This document shows, piece by piece, positions 1 through 9,686 of a DNA stretch of 64,000 nt (the stretch's first letter is position 1; each line of letters opens with the position of its first letter). Source of the DNA: Astragalus membranaceus (Eukaryota > Streptophyta > Magnoliopsida > Fabales > Fabaceae); contig JAZGSX010000012.1 in the NCBI GenBank assembly GCA_039519185.1, positions 558,001 through 622,000 on the forward strand. Direction: 5' to 3'. The position numbers and the translations under genes are program-made. The notes under the pieces are model-generated. The model was not told where the DNA came from. It worked only from the letters and a program-made list of their open reading frames with translations, and made no database searches.

Positions 1-555
1 GCCACGAGCTCCATTCGTAACCACCGTCAGCACCGCCCCGTAAGCATCGGGCCGTGAACCACCATCACCAGAGCTCGCACCCTCTCCCTCTCGTTCGCGT
101 TCTCTCTTTCTTTCTCTGGACATCTGACTCTCTATCTGCTAAAAACGGAGGTGAGGATAAGGATTTTTGTAGATCGGTTGTGAGGGAAGAGCGATGTTGG
201 GGCTTCGTTTGGTTCGGAGGAGAGGAGCATGGTTTTGGTTCGTTGAAGAAAAAATGGGGTTAGGGGGGTGATGAGATGGAAACGGCTGAGAAGAGAAAGG
301 AAGCGAGAAGTTAGGGTTGGGGAGGAGAATGTCGCGGCTGAGAAGAGAAAGGAAGCGAGAAGTTAGGGTTTAGTTGTTTTATTTCATGCTTTTATTGGTT
401 GGGCTCTTGTTTCATGTTTTTTTTTTATTTTTAAGACAGACTGCTATTCGCACCTCCCTCTCTTAATCACGCGCGCCCCCCCAACAGCCCACAGATTATG
501 GGTTGGTACATCCAAAACTAAAACTGTTTTTTTTACTTTTCGCACTCCCGGTTTC
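1..555. other. unassigned leading segment
   Basis: I see no recognisable gene. The first 260 bases have short open frames and look like a pyrimidine-rich leader followed by G-rich sequence, but no family match can be made. A 36-bp direct repeat lies at 283-370. From about 430 the sequence turns C-rich and could be an element terminus or old LTR sequence. Confidence 0.3.
283..370. repeat. 36-bp direct repeat, two copies
   Basis: Units at 283-318 and 335-370 both begin CGGCTGAGAAGAGAAAGG and end AAGTTAGGGTT. They are offset by 52 bp, with a different 16-bp spacer between them. Confidence 0.85.
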
Positions 556-559
556 AAAT

Positions 560-1281
560 AACACAACCACCTAGTTTCAGTTCACACCCGATTTTAATAA
601 TGCGACCCTTTTATTATACTATGATGCTTCCAAACACATACTTACCAAACCATCAAACTCACATAAAAACAGACCGTTACTAATGGTCACTCTGAGTCTA
701 ACTCGCTTGATCGTTAATAACAAATTTTGTTTTCAAACGGGCTATGAGCGACGACCACTCTGAGTTCCACTTGTTTGGTCGTCACGAACGCCTATCCCAT
801 TTTCAAAACACTTAAAAAACACCAAACTCACAAACCTTTTTCTACCAAGAACTACGTGTGATTTGATTCTCTACCAGGAGATACGTAGGAGCAGATGGGG
901 GCCCACATCTGTCAATTGCACTAATAAAAAAACCTTTTTTTTTCCTTTAAATTCATTTCTCTCATTTTTCTCAAAAAGTATAAAAATAACTAACCGTTTA
1001 TCGAGTCTATTTTTATTATTATTAGGGTAAAATCATTATTTTTAAATTAATAAACGTTTACACATTTAGTTAAAAGGTAACCTTCCTTAGGAAGGATATC
1101 GTAGGGTGCTAATACCTTCCCTATGCATAAACGACTCCCGAGCCTAAATCTGGTCCGCAAAACCCCCTTATCCATTCAATAGGGATTTTCCAATGTTTGC
1201 CCTTGAACTAAACTTTGGTGGCGGCTTCATTTCAAGAACTTCGAAGAATCCCTCCTCCGGATTTTTCGGTCGCTACAAGGG
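560..1281 (+). mobile_element. Tat/Ogre-like LTR retrotransposon remnant (LTR or 5' leader)
   Basis: The segment has phrases I recognise from dicot Tat/Ogre-type elements: GAGATACGTAGGAGCAGA near 868, GGTGCTAATACCTTCCC near 1108, and GGTGGCGGCTTCATTTC near 1217 followed by TTTCGGTCGCTACA near 1264. No coding part is visible. It stops where LINE ORF1 sequence starts, so either this element landed in the LINE or the LINE inserted beside it. The family call rests on remembered consensus phrases, so confidence is moderate. Confidence 0.45.
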
Positions 1282-1754
1282 GGATCCAGGTTCTTTGTTT
1301 TGGAAAATAATGAGGAAGTCTTGGAGGGAGTTAATGAGGAGAGAGTTTCTAGGGATCATGAAAAGCAAGAATCAGTGTTGGCAAATATTATTCCTTCAAT
1401 GAAAAAACTGGTAGTTAACGTCCCAAAAGCTGTCACCAGCCGCAAAGGTAACAGTACGCGGAAATCAAGGAGGCAGTCATCAAGTCTAACGGTTCCAGAC
1501 AGAGTCACGTGCAATAAAAAAAGAATGATGATGAGTTAATCCCAAAAAATGGCGCATTTAGTGGCTCACGTGAGGTGGGACAGGTTATCGCAAGGACATC
1601 AAATAAGAATTTAAATGTGGAGAATGATGTAAGTTACACGTTGGTCGAGAATGCAACAGAAGTGGATCCGGGTATCTTGGGCAGTGAGACTTCTACAACT
1701 TTGAGGCCCAATAACTCTCTTAACATAGTTGGGCCTATTTTGTTTCATACTACT

Positions 1755-2387
1755 TAGGGGTGGCAATTTCTACCCGTAAGTGGGGATCCCCGCAGGGATT
1801 GCTCCGTTCGGGGCCCCGTGGGTGGGGAATTTTCCCCCGTGGGGACGGGGACGGGGGAGAAAATCTCCCCGCATTCAAAGTGGGGATGGGGACGGGGATC
1901 ATACCCCCCGCCCCGTGGGGACTCCGCTCCGAAATTTATTACATAAATATTTTTATTATAGATGTATATTATATTATAAGTATTAATTTTTTAGTCTTTT
2001 TATACGTGTTTATAATTTAAAATATTTAATTGTTCTAACTTTTATGCTTTTTAAATATTAAAATATAAAAGTAAGACTAACTTTTATATTTTTTGTATTA
2101 AAATGTTAAAGTTTTGTTTTTTAGTCTTACTTTTATATATTTATTCAATTTTATTATATTTTAATTTATATTTTTTCAAACTTTTAATAAATTTTCGGAG
2201 TCCCCGCGGGGACCGTGGGGATCCGTGGGGATGGGGATGGAGGAGGAAAACTCCCCGAAGCGGGGATCGGGATGGGGACGGGGGACAACTTGGGAGGCGG
2301 GGACGGGGACGGGGGACAACTTGGGAGGCGGGGACGGGGAGCGGGGGAGTACTCCCCGCCCCCCGCCCCGCCCCATTGCCATCCCTA
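1755..2387. mobile_element. hAT-type MITE, 633 bp, with 8-bp target duplication
   Basis: Terminal inverted repeats TAGGGGTGGCAAT (1755-1767) and ATTGCCATCCCTA (2375-2387) match at 12 of 13 positions. The flanks carry a perfect 8-bp duplication ATACTACT at 1747-1754 and 2388-2395, the length expected of hAT transposases. There is no transposase gene. Both ends are very G/C-rich, with a short GGGGACGGGGAC-type tandem repeat at about 2273-2340, and the middle is AT-rich. It is a non-autonomous element that depends on a hAT transposase encoded elsewhere. Confidence 0.93.
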
Positions 2388-2440
2388 ATACTACTAGACC
2401 ACCAGATTTAGCACAAGGTAATTCGCACACCCCCTTAATT

Positions 2441-2790
2441 CACTACAAGAATTATTGGTTTTTCCGGCCAGGAGTTTCCGGCGGATATAGATCCGCCGCA
2501 AAGTTACCGGCGGAATCTACGAATTTCCGGCGGAATTTATCCGCCTCAAAGTTACCGGCGGAAAAATTGACATTTGCGGCGGATTAAAATTCGTCTTGGC
2601 TTTTGCGGCGGATTTAACGGTTCTTGCGGCGGATTTGGGTTCACAATTTTTTTTTTTACGAGATTTTAATTAATCGCCGCAAATGCACCTCCGTCCGCCG
2701 CAAATCCCTTATGTCCGCCGCAAATCCCTTAAATCCGCCGGTAACTGCCGTTTCCGGCGGATCTTGCCTTTTGACCGTTTGACTTCGTTT
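2441..2790. repeat. CACTA left TIR and subterminal repeat region
   Basis: CACTACAAGAA is followed by many copies of CCGGCGGA, TTGCGGCGGAT and their complements (ATCCGCCGCAAA), in both orientations. In En/Spm elements such subterminal 12-mers bind the TNPA-type protein. The matching right-end region is at 8190-8524. Confidence 0.85.
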
Positions 2791-2794
2791 CTCC

Positions 2795-2802
2795 TATATA
2801 AA
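2795..2802 (+). promoter_or_regulatory. TATA box in CACTA left end
   Basis: TATATAAA lies just inside the left subterminal repeats and upstream of a pyrimidine-rich leader. A related arrangement occurs at 4161 in the duplicated left-end copy. No long open frame follows this first copy. Confidence 0.45.
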
Positions 2803-2870
2803 CCCCTTCTCCCCTTCTTCTTTTTTCACACCTCTACCAATACTCTCATTCTCTTGATACGGCACTCGAT

Positions 2871-3449
2871 CTCTTAATACGGCACTCTCTTGAGCATTGT
2901 CGGCAGCGGGGTTCCAATAGAGTGGCGTACGTCTCCATTTTTTTGTAAAAAAATTTCCACATTGTCATGAAGACCCCTTCATCTTTTTCGTTAAAAGTAA
3001 CCCCTTTATCAGCATAAAGTTCATCCTCATTATTTTCACCACAAGAGACATATACGCTCATCAAACGCTCGGTATCATCCTCCAACTTAACAACCCGTCC
3101 TTGCAGTTCCTCAAACTTTCTATTTAGAGATTCAATCATCTTTTCAAAAGATGGTTTCTTGTGAAACTTTCTATTTTGAAAATATGGTTGAATCTCTAAA
3201 TAGAAAGTTTGAGGAACTGCAAGGACGGGCTGTTAAGTTGAAGGATGATACCGAGCGTTTGATTAACGTATATGTCACTTGTGGTGAAATAATGAGGAGG
3301 AGCTTTTTGCTGATAAATGGGTTACTTTTAACGAAAAAGATGAAGGGGTGTTCACGACAATGTGGAAATTTCTTTACAAAGAAATGGAGACATACGCCAC
3401 TGTAATGGAGCTGCTGCCGACAATGCTCAAGAGAGTGTCATATCAAGAT
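2871..3449. repeat. long inverted repeat (about 270-bp arms) inside the CACTA
   Basis: The left arm (2871-3142) and right arm (about 3185-3449) are reverse complements with roughly 10 percent mismatch by eye and a 40-45 base loop. Both arms read as the same coiled-coil-like peptide outward from the centre: ESLNRKFEELQGR on the minus strand from 3136 and on the + strand from 3190. A transcript across it would fold into a long hairpin. The peptide may come from a CACTA gene exon, but I cannot place it in a family. Confidence 0.85.
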
Positions 3450-3499
3450 AATGGCGTAGGTCTCCGTTTAGGGGTAGCAGACATTAAATATATATTTTA

Positions 3500-4135
3500 C
3501 TGTTTTTCCCAATTTTTATTGCTTTAGATTATTTTATTTTTTTGTTTAAAATATTTTATTAATTGTATGTATATTTTTTTGGTGATAATATTTTACTGCT
3601 TTTCCCAATTTTTATTTTTTTAAATTAAAAATTAATTAGTTATTGGATTTTATTTTTTTATCAATAATTAAAAAAATTAATAAAATAATATATATTTTTA
3701 ACTAAAACGATTTTTTTAAAAAAATAAAATTTATTTTTTAAAAATAATAATACTTTTTTTAAAAAAATAATAATTTTTTTTTAAAAAATAATAATAATTT
3801 TTTTAAAAAAATAATAATTTTTTTTTAAAAAAAATGGTACTTTGCGGCGGATTTGTGTTATTTGCGGCGGATGTTGAGCATTTGCGGCGGATTATAGCTT
3901 TTGCGGCGGATTATTTGGTGTTTTTAAAAAAAAAGGCGCGGTATTTTGATTTGAATATCCGCCGCAAAATACCACGAATCCGCCGCAAATCTCCGTAATT
4001 AAAAAACCCGCGGATTTTAAATTTCAAAATCCGCCGCAAACCTCCAGAATCCGCCGCAAACTACCGAAAAAAAAAAACCCGCGTATATTGAATTTTAAAA
4101 TCCGCCGCAAACCTCCAAAATCCGCCGCAAATCCC
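3500..4135. repeat. internal copy of CACTA right end joined to left end
   Basis: Positions 3500-3900 repeat the 3' UTR and right subterminal sequence seen at 7930-8210, including TTTACTGCTTTTCCCAATTT, AT-rich runs and TGGTACTTTGCGGCGGATTT. Positions 3955-4135 are left-type subterminal repeats (ATCCGCCGCAAA), and a promoter-like block follows that resembles 2766-2870. No CACTACAAG terminus lies between them. This looks like the fused inner ends of two neighbouring CACTA elements. Confidence 0.7.
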
Positions 4136-4160
4136 TTTTGACCGTTGGGCTGCTTTTTTC

Positions 4161-4169
4161 TATATATAT
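4161..4169 (+). promoter_or_regulatory. TATA-like box for the CACTA transposase gene
   Basis: TATATATAT is followed by a pyrimidine-rich leader. A likely 5' UTR intron begins near 4340 (TTCAAG|gtatgt) and ends near 4455 (tttag|gtattg). The coding start is at 4919, after one further AT-rich, probably intronic, stretch. Confidence 0.4.
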
Positions 4170-4918
4170 CCATTCCCCACTTCTCATTCTTCACACTTCT
4201 AACAATCCTCCCATTCTCTTCTTAAAATTTCTCTTTTACTCTCTCCCAAATTCTCTCCTTTTCTACTAAATCTGTTTTTGAAGTGTAGCGCTTCCTCCCT
4301 ACGAATTGTCTTCTGCTCTTATTGGGAAATTTCTTCAAGGTATGTTTTTGATATTAGTTAATAGTTTTAGTTTTTAATTTTTTTTTTAATTCGTTTTTAA
4401 ATTATTTTATAATAATATGAATTTGTTACTAATTGTGTTGTTTTTTTTGTTTAGGTATTGTTTGGGTTCCTCCTTTTTCCTCTCTGCTTGAGTTCAGGAT
4501 AAGCTTCAAGCCAGAGCCTTCTCTTCACTACGGTTAGTTGTTAAAGTAATTAATAAAATATTACTTACTTCACTATTTTAAGTAAAATTTTGTTTAGTAT
4601 TTTGTTTGCAATAATAATACAAATTAATTTATATTGAAAAAACTTATTTATTAAGTTCACTTATAAATTTTATTAACATATATTGTCTTATAAAAATTGA
4701 AATTTAAAATTAAATTTGGAATTATTATTTATAATGTTTAAATTATTTGTATAAAACATTATTAAAAAATTAATTCTGTTGCTTGTAATTAATTGGTAGT
4801 TTATTGAAATATCAAAATAAAACGAGTAATATATAAATATATATATATATCAAAATATGAAGTAATTGATAGTTTATTTTATTTATATTGTAGTGTAGTA
4901 TACGTATAGTTCTTGAAA

Positions 4919-6540
4919 ATGGATCGTAGTTGGATGTATGATCGATTGTATCCTGGAAGAACTGGTGTAAAACGACGTTTTGTAGAAGGAGTAGAAGAGT
5001 TTATTTTTTGTGCTAAGTACATTGATCATGAAGAATTTGGGCGACATTAGATGTCCGTGCTTGAAATGTTCATTTCGAGCTATAAAAAATGAACATGAAG
5101 TTAGACTTCATTTGTACAATAATGGGTTTAGGCCAAATTATTGGACATGGAGTCGTCATGGGGAAGGAGCGCCAGGGGTAGCTGCAGTTCCTGCGGTTAA
5201 TGTTCCGGTTGAAGTAGTAGATCACACATCAAGTAGTTATCCAGTGACTACGACATCTGAAGGATGGGGAATACAACCGTTAGATGTTTATCAGGGAATG
5301 ATATCTGACGCTGTTGGAGTAAATTTGGATTTTGAAGAACCAGATGCTGACGAAGTTCCAAATGAGGAAGCTCAAAGGTTTTACATGTATTTGAGTGAGA
5401 CAAATAAACCCATATTTGAAGGATCTACAGACTCAAAATTATCAATGTGTGTTCGGTTGTTGGGTCTTAAGTCTCAATTTAATGTTGCTGAGTTGTGCAT
5501 GGAATATATGACCAAAATGATGTTGGATGCAACCCCCATTAGAGGGAGTTTACCGCAAAGTTATTATGAAGCTAAAAGAGTGGTATCGAAGCTTGGCTTA
5601 AAATCTAAAAGGATTGACTGTTGTGTGTCTGGTTGCATGCTCTATTATAACAATGAGTTTGACATAAATGATGGAGAGTTGTCGGAATGCAAGTTGTGTG
5701 GACAACCACGCTATCGTGTCAGTAGATCAAGGATGAGCAGAGGCAAACCGGTTCCACGAAAATCAATGTTCTATCTGCCTCTTATTCCAAGGCTACAGAG
5801 GATGTTTACTTCAATGGAGACCGCAGGTAAAATGACATGGCACCATCAAAATAGAAATAATTCTGGTGAATTACGTCACCCATCTGATGGTGAAGCTTGG
5901 AAGCATTTTGATCGTGTTCATCCAGATTTTGCCAGTGATCCGCGCAATGTTCGGCTTGGTTTGTGCTCTGATGGTTTCACACCATATATTCAAGCCTCGG
6001 CAACACCGTATTCATGTTGGCCAGTTATTGTTACCCCATACAACATTCCTCCAGAAATGTGTATGTCCAAACCATACATGTTTTTAAATTCTATTATTCC
6101 AGGGCCAAGTAATCCAACAGCTGGTATTGACATCTATTTGCAACCTTTGATTGATGACCTAAAAAGGTTGTGGAATGGTGTTTTAACTTATGATGTGGCA
6201 CGCAAACAAAATTTTGTGATGAGGGCGGCTTTGATGTGGACCATAAATGACTTCCCTGCCTATGGAATGTTGTCTGGATGGGGGACACATGGTAAGATGG
6301 CGTGTCCGATTTGCATGGTTGACACAAAGGCTTTTAGTCTTAAATACGGAGGAAAAGTTTCATGGTTTGACTCGCACCGTAGGTTCTTACCTATGGATCA
6401 CCCATTTAGAAAGCAGAAATATGCGTTCATCAAGGGAAATGTTGAAACAGCTGGACCTCCTCGTCAGTTGACACCAGAGGAAGTTTGGAATAATGTTAGG
6501 AAAAATGTACATGGTATCCAGGGGAGCAAGCCGCAGTTGA
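4919..6540 (+). pseudogene. TNP2-type CACTA transposase, frameshifted and C-terminally deleted
   Basis: The ATG at 4919 opens MDRSWMYDRLYPGR, the standard start of the transposase-associated domain. A stop at 5048-5050 follows a frameshift near 5035. In the other frame the domain continues with GDIRCPCLKC. The TNP2 (Transposase_21) core follows, with recognisable runs such as FDRVHPDFASDPRNVRLGLC (5908-5967), PYMFLNSIIPGPSNP and HGKMACPICM. The frame stops making family sense after about residue 500 of the main frame, near 6520. There it joins, in another frame, sequence belonging to the second CACTA gene. The C-terminal half of TNP2 is therefore missing, and the protein cannot catalyse transposition. 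Confidence 0.88.
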
Positions 6541-6544
6541 GAGA

Positions 6545-6884
6545 GTGTTCCATAAGAGATGTTCTCATCGCTATTCTGAATTAATGCGGAGGGCGCGCAA
6601 TACGCGTACGAAGCCATCTTATATGGGAGACTCAACTTGGGCTGAGTTTAATGAGTATTGGGAGAAAGATGAAGGATTTAAGAATTATTGTGAGAAAGCC
6701 AAGAAGAACCGTGCTTCTGAAAAAGGTGGCTGCACACACACGGGGGGAGTGTTAATACTGCACCGCATTACATACGTTTAGTAAATTTATTACTTAATTT
6801 ATTACTTGATTAATTAATTAATTATTTATAATAATTAACTAGTCATTTTCAATATGTGTATTTAATTAATAATATATATATTTA

Positions 6885-6928
<44 letters not shown>

Positions 6929-7931
6929 TGGAGAGGGAACAAAGGCCAATCACTTTGCCTGAGTTGCATTGCCACATGCATATGGTGGAGGAGACTGGTG
7001 AGTACGTTACAGATCGGGCGAGGCGTATTCAGGTAAAACTACTTTTACAATTATATATATTAATTAATGTTTATTATTTATATTAATAATTAGTTATTTA
7101 TTTGTTGGGTTATTTTTTCAGGAGAGCTTCGAGGGTGGGATGGCTGAGTACCATCAGTCACAACAGGGCAGTGGGGCAGTTGTCGATCCAGTGGAGGAGG
7201 CTAGAGTAGCTCGTGATGTTTGGGAGAGAGCAGTTGGTCCCCAAAAGACTAATCGTCTGGTAGGATCAGGTGGTATTGGACTGGCTGCTTTTCGAACAAG
7301 CATTATTCCGAGTCTATCAGATTCACATTCTGGATCCTCGACTGGTCGCAATTATGTTCCCAATGCTGGTGAGTTGAATGAGGTTAGGCAATTGACGCAG
7401 CAACTGAGCGAGGCTCAGCGTCAGATTGCCGAGCGGCAGCAGCAAAGCGATCGGGAAATTCAGGCGATTCGGGATCGAAGTGAGCGGGAAATTCAGGCGA
7501 TTCGGGAGCAGGCTAGGGTAGCTGAGGAGCGCATGGAGGAGCGCTTTAAGTTCTTGCAGGATCAGATGGTATCTAGCTCGAGGCCATCCTCATCAGCATC
7601 CTACCCGCCGCCGCCACAGCAGCAGTACTACCAGCAGCAGTATGCACCCCAGTATCCCCCGCCGTATGCATCCCAATATCCCCCGCAGTATACACCGCAG
7701 TATGCGCCGCCATTCCAGCCATTCCAGCAGCAACATCAGTCACCCCGCCAGCCATACCAGCAGCCCCAACATCAGTCACCCCTGATCCAGCCAAACCAGC
7801 AGTACCCCCAACAACGGTCACCCCCGCTGGACATTGATCTTAATGTCCAAATGTCATTGCTCAGTGCTTTACTTCAAGATGATACATATTATAATAATGT
7901 TGATGACATTGACCGGCAGGCACCCCAGTAG
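6545..7931 (+). pseudogene. TNPA-like CACTA protein (Transposase_24 type), 3 exons, 5' end lost
   Basis: Exon 1 runs from 6545 to 6780 and shows the family's WAEFNEYWEKDEGF and THTGG signatures. A missing G in the G-run near 6743 shifts its last 12 codons. The donor is gtaaat at 6781. The intron ends in a TA microsatellite (6889-6925). Exon 2 is 6928-7032 (VEREQRPITLPELHCH), and exon 3 is 7122-7931. Splice phases are all 0. Exon 3 encodes a coiled coil with two repeats of REIQAIR (about residues 100-150) and a Q/P/Y-rich tail. The 5' part was lost in the deletion that truncated TNP2. The family binds subterminal repeats of its element. Confidence 0.8.
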
Positions 7932-8189
7932 CTTTAGATTATTTTATTTATTTGTCTGGATATTTTATCAATTGTCTGGATATTTTATTAATTGTATGGA
8001 TATTTTTACTGCTTTTCCCAATTTTTATTTTTTTAAATTAAAAATTAATTAGTTATTGGATTTTATTTTTTTATCAATAATTAAAAAATTAATAAAATAA
8101 TATATTTTTTTAATTAAAACGATTTTTTTAAAAAAATAAAATTTATTTTTTAAAAATAATAATAATTTTTTTTTAAAAAAAATGGTACT

Positions 8190-8524
8190 TTGCGGCGGAT
8201 TTGTGTCGTTTGCGGCGGAATTTTAAATAAAACGTTTTTTTAAAAAAATTATATTCATTTTTTTTAAATAAAACGGGTGTTTTGCGGCGGATAAGGGGTA
8301 CTTTGCGGCGGATATTGGGTACTTTCCGGCGGATATATTGCGTCAAAAATTTGTCCCCTTTGTACTTAATCCGCCGCAAACTTGCGGCGGATAATCCGCC
8401 GCAACGCGTTTGCTTCGAGCTGGCTACCGGCGAAAAACTTCCGCCGCAAAGTCCAAATATCCGCCGCAAATTTGGCTTTTGCGGCGGATTTCGCCCGCCG
8501 CAAAGTCCAGCTTTTCTTGTAGTG
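8190..8524. repeat. CACTA right subterminal repeats and TIR
   Basis: Multiple TTTGCGGCGGAT and ATCCGCCGCAAA copies in both orientations run up to the terminal TTCTTGTAGTG. They are the counterpart of 2441-2790. Confidence 0.85.
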
Positions 8525-8699
8525 ATTACTGATGTTGTTGATGACGTTGGGATGTTTGATTCTGAGAAATTTGTGGATGCTCATGAACAAGGCAATACTA
8601 GCTCTGAGAATGAGATGGAGGTGGTCATGGATACCCCTCACTCTTAAGTCTCCCCGTTTTGTTTTCTTTGGTTGGCCCTCCTAATATTTACTTGTTTAA

Positions 8700-9686
8700 A
8701 TGAATTTAAATAAAATAATGTTATGGAATTGTAGGGGTGCAGCTAGTCCGGATCTTTTTCGGAATTGTAAAAGGTATGTGGACTCTCATCGTCCTGAGAT
8801 TTTTGTTTTAATGGAGATCCGCTCTAATCCAGCTCGTTTGAGGAGGACCTTCAACATGCTTGGTTATGATGGTTTCACCTTTGTTGAGAATAGAGGGTTT
8901 GCTGGAGGTATTGGTGTTGGTTGGAAGACTACTACTGTAGATATTTTGGAAATTGATAATAATTTTCAATTCATCCATTTCAAAGTTACCATGCAAGGAA
9001 GGTGGACGTGGTTCTTTACGCCCACCTATGCTAGCCCTTTGGATGACTTGAGGAATGATCCGTGGGAAACGTTTTACAATATGAGTAGAGATATGGAGTC
9101 CCAGTGGCTTATCGTCGGTGATCTTAATGATATCATGGATGCAAGTGAAAGAAAAGGTGGGGGGGGGGGGACTCCAAATTTTCGTAAATGTCAACTGTTC
9201 AAGGATCATATCCACAAGTGCAAATTACTTGACCTTGGGTCGGTTGGTCCTAGGTTTACTTGGAAGGGACAACGATGTGGCCTTTTTGCTAAAATGTTTG
9301 TCAGTCTTGATAGAGCTTTATGTAATGATAGATGGAGAGTGGCCTTCCTAAATGCTTTTGTCAAGGTTCTCCCTTGGATAGACTTTTTGGGTCATCATCC
9401 TATTCTTGTTTATCTTCATGGCAATGATAATGATCAGAGGGAGAGGTCCTTTCGGTTTGAGAGTGCTTGGTTAACTCATCCTGATTTTAGGATTGATTTC
9501 CAAGGTTGGTGGGATCATTTTGGTGATTTGGCTTCTAATCTTAAGAAGACGGAAGGTGAACTCGGTGTGTGGAAGCAATCTACTTTTGGTTGTGTTCGGG
9601 CAAAAAAAAGGCAATTAATTGCAAGAATTGGGGGGATTCAGAAAAAATTTCAAGAGGGTAATGCCAATATATTTGTTTCGGCTTGA
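8700..9686 (+). pseudogene. LINE ORF2: endonuclease domain
   Basis: The frame starts at the ATG at 8700 with MLWNCRGAASPDLF, the first motif of the exonuclease-endonuclease-phosphatase fold. LMEIR and IVGDLNDI follow, which hold the catalytic Glu and Asp/Asn positions. The final SDH motif reads DFLGHHPILV, so the usual Ser-Asp before His is changed and nicking activity is probably lost. The frame ends at 9686 because of an indel near 9672; reverse transcriptase continues in the next frame. A run of ten G at about 9161-9170 is still in frame. Confidence 0.88.

Larger units (their letters stand above)
2441..8524 (+). mobile_element. CACTA (En/Spm-type) transposon, 6.1 kb, composite
   Basis: It begins CACTACAAGAA at 2441 and ends TTCTTGTAGTG at 8524. 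It is flanked by a 3-bp duplication ATT (2438-2440 and 8525-8527), which is diagnostic of the superfamily. Subterminal 12-mers TTTGCGGCGGAT/ATCCGCCGCAAA are clustered at both ends and again at 3838-4135. It encodes a broken TNP2-type transposase (4919-6540) and a TNPA-like, Transposase_24-type protein (6545-7931), both on the + strand. The TNP2 gene lacks its C-terminal part, so this copy should be non-autonomous. Confidence 0.95.
1283..8647 (+). pseudogene. LINE ORF1 C-terminal half, interrupted by two transposons
   Basis: ORF1 of plant LINEs encodes a nucleic-acid-binding protein. The frame opens with GGSRFFVLENNEEV near 1281, a typical phrase at the end of the ORF1 N-terminal region. It has one frameshift between about 1500 and 1575, near an A-run. 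It continues to codon 1752-1754, breaks for the hAT element, resumes at 2396-2440 (15 codons), breaks for the CACTA element, and resumes at 8528 to a stop at 8645-8647. With each element and one target-duplication copy left out, codons join in frame at both sites. The N-terminal DUF4283-like part is absent. Confidence 0.8.

Noticed and set aside
54..263. 69-codon frame at the window start
   Set aside because: No family resemblance; composition looks like a leader or UTR.
8173..8647. Long + strand frame from 8282 to 8647 as one gene
   Set aside because: It is the CACTA right-end repeats read through into the tail of LINE ORF1.
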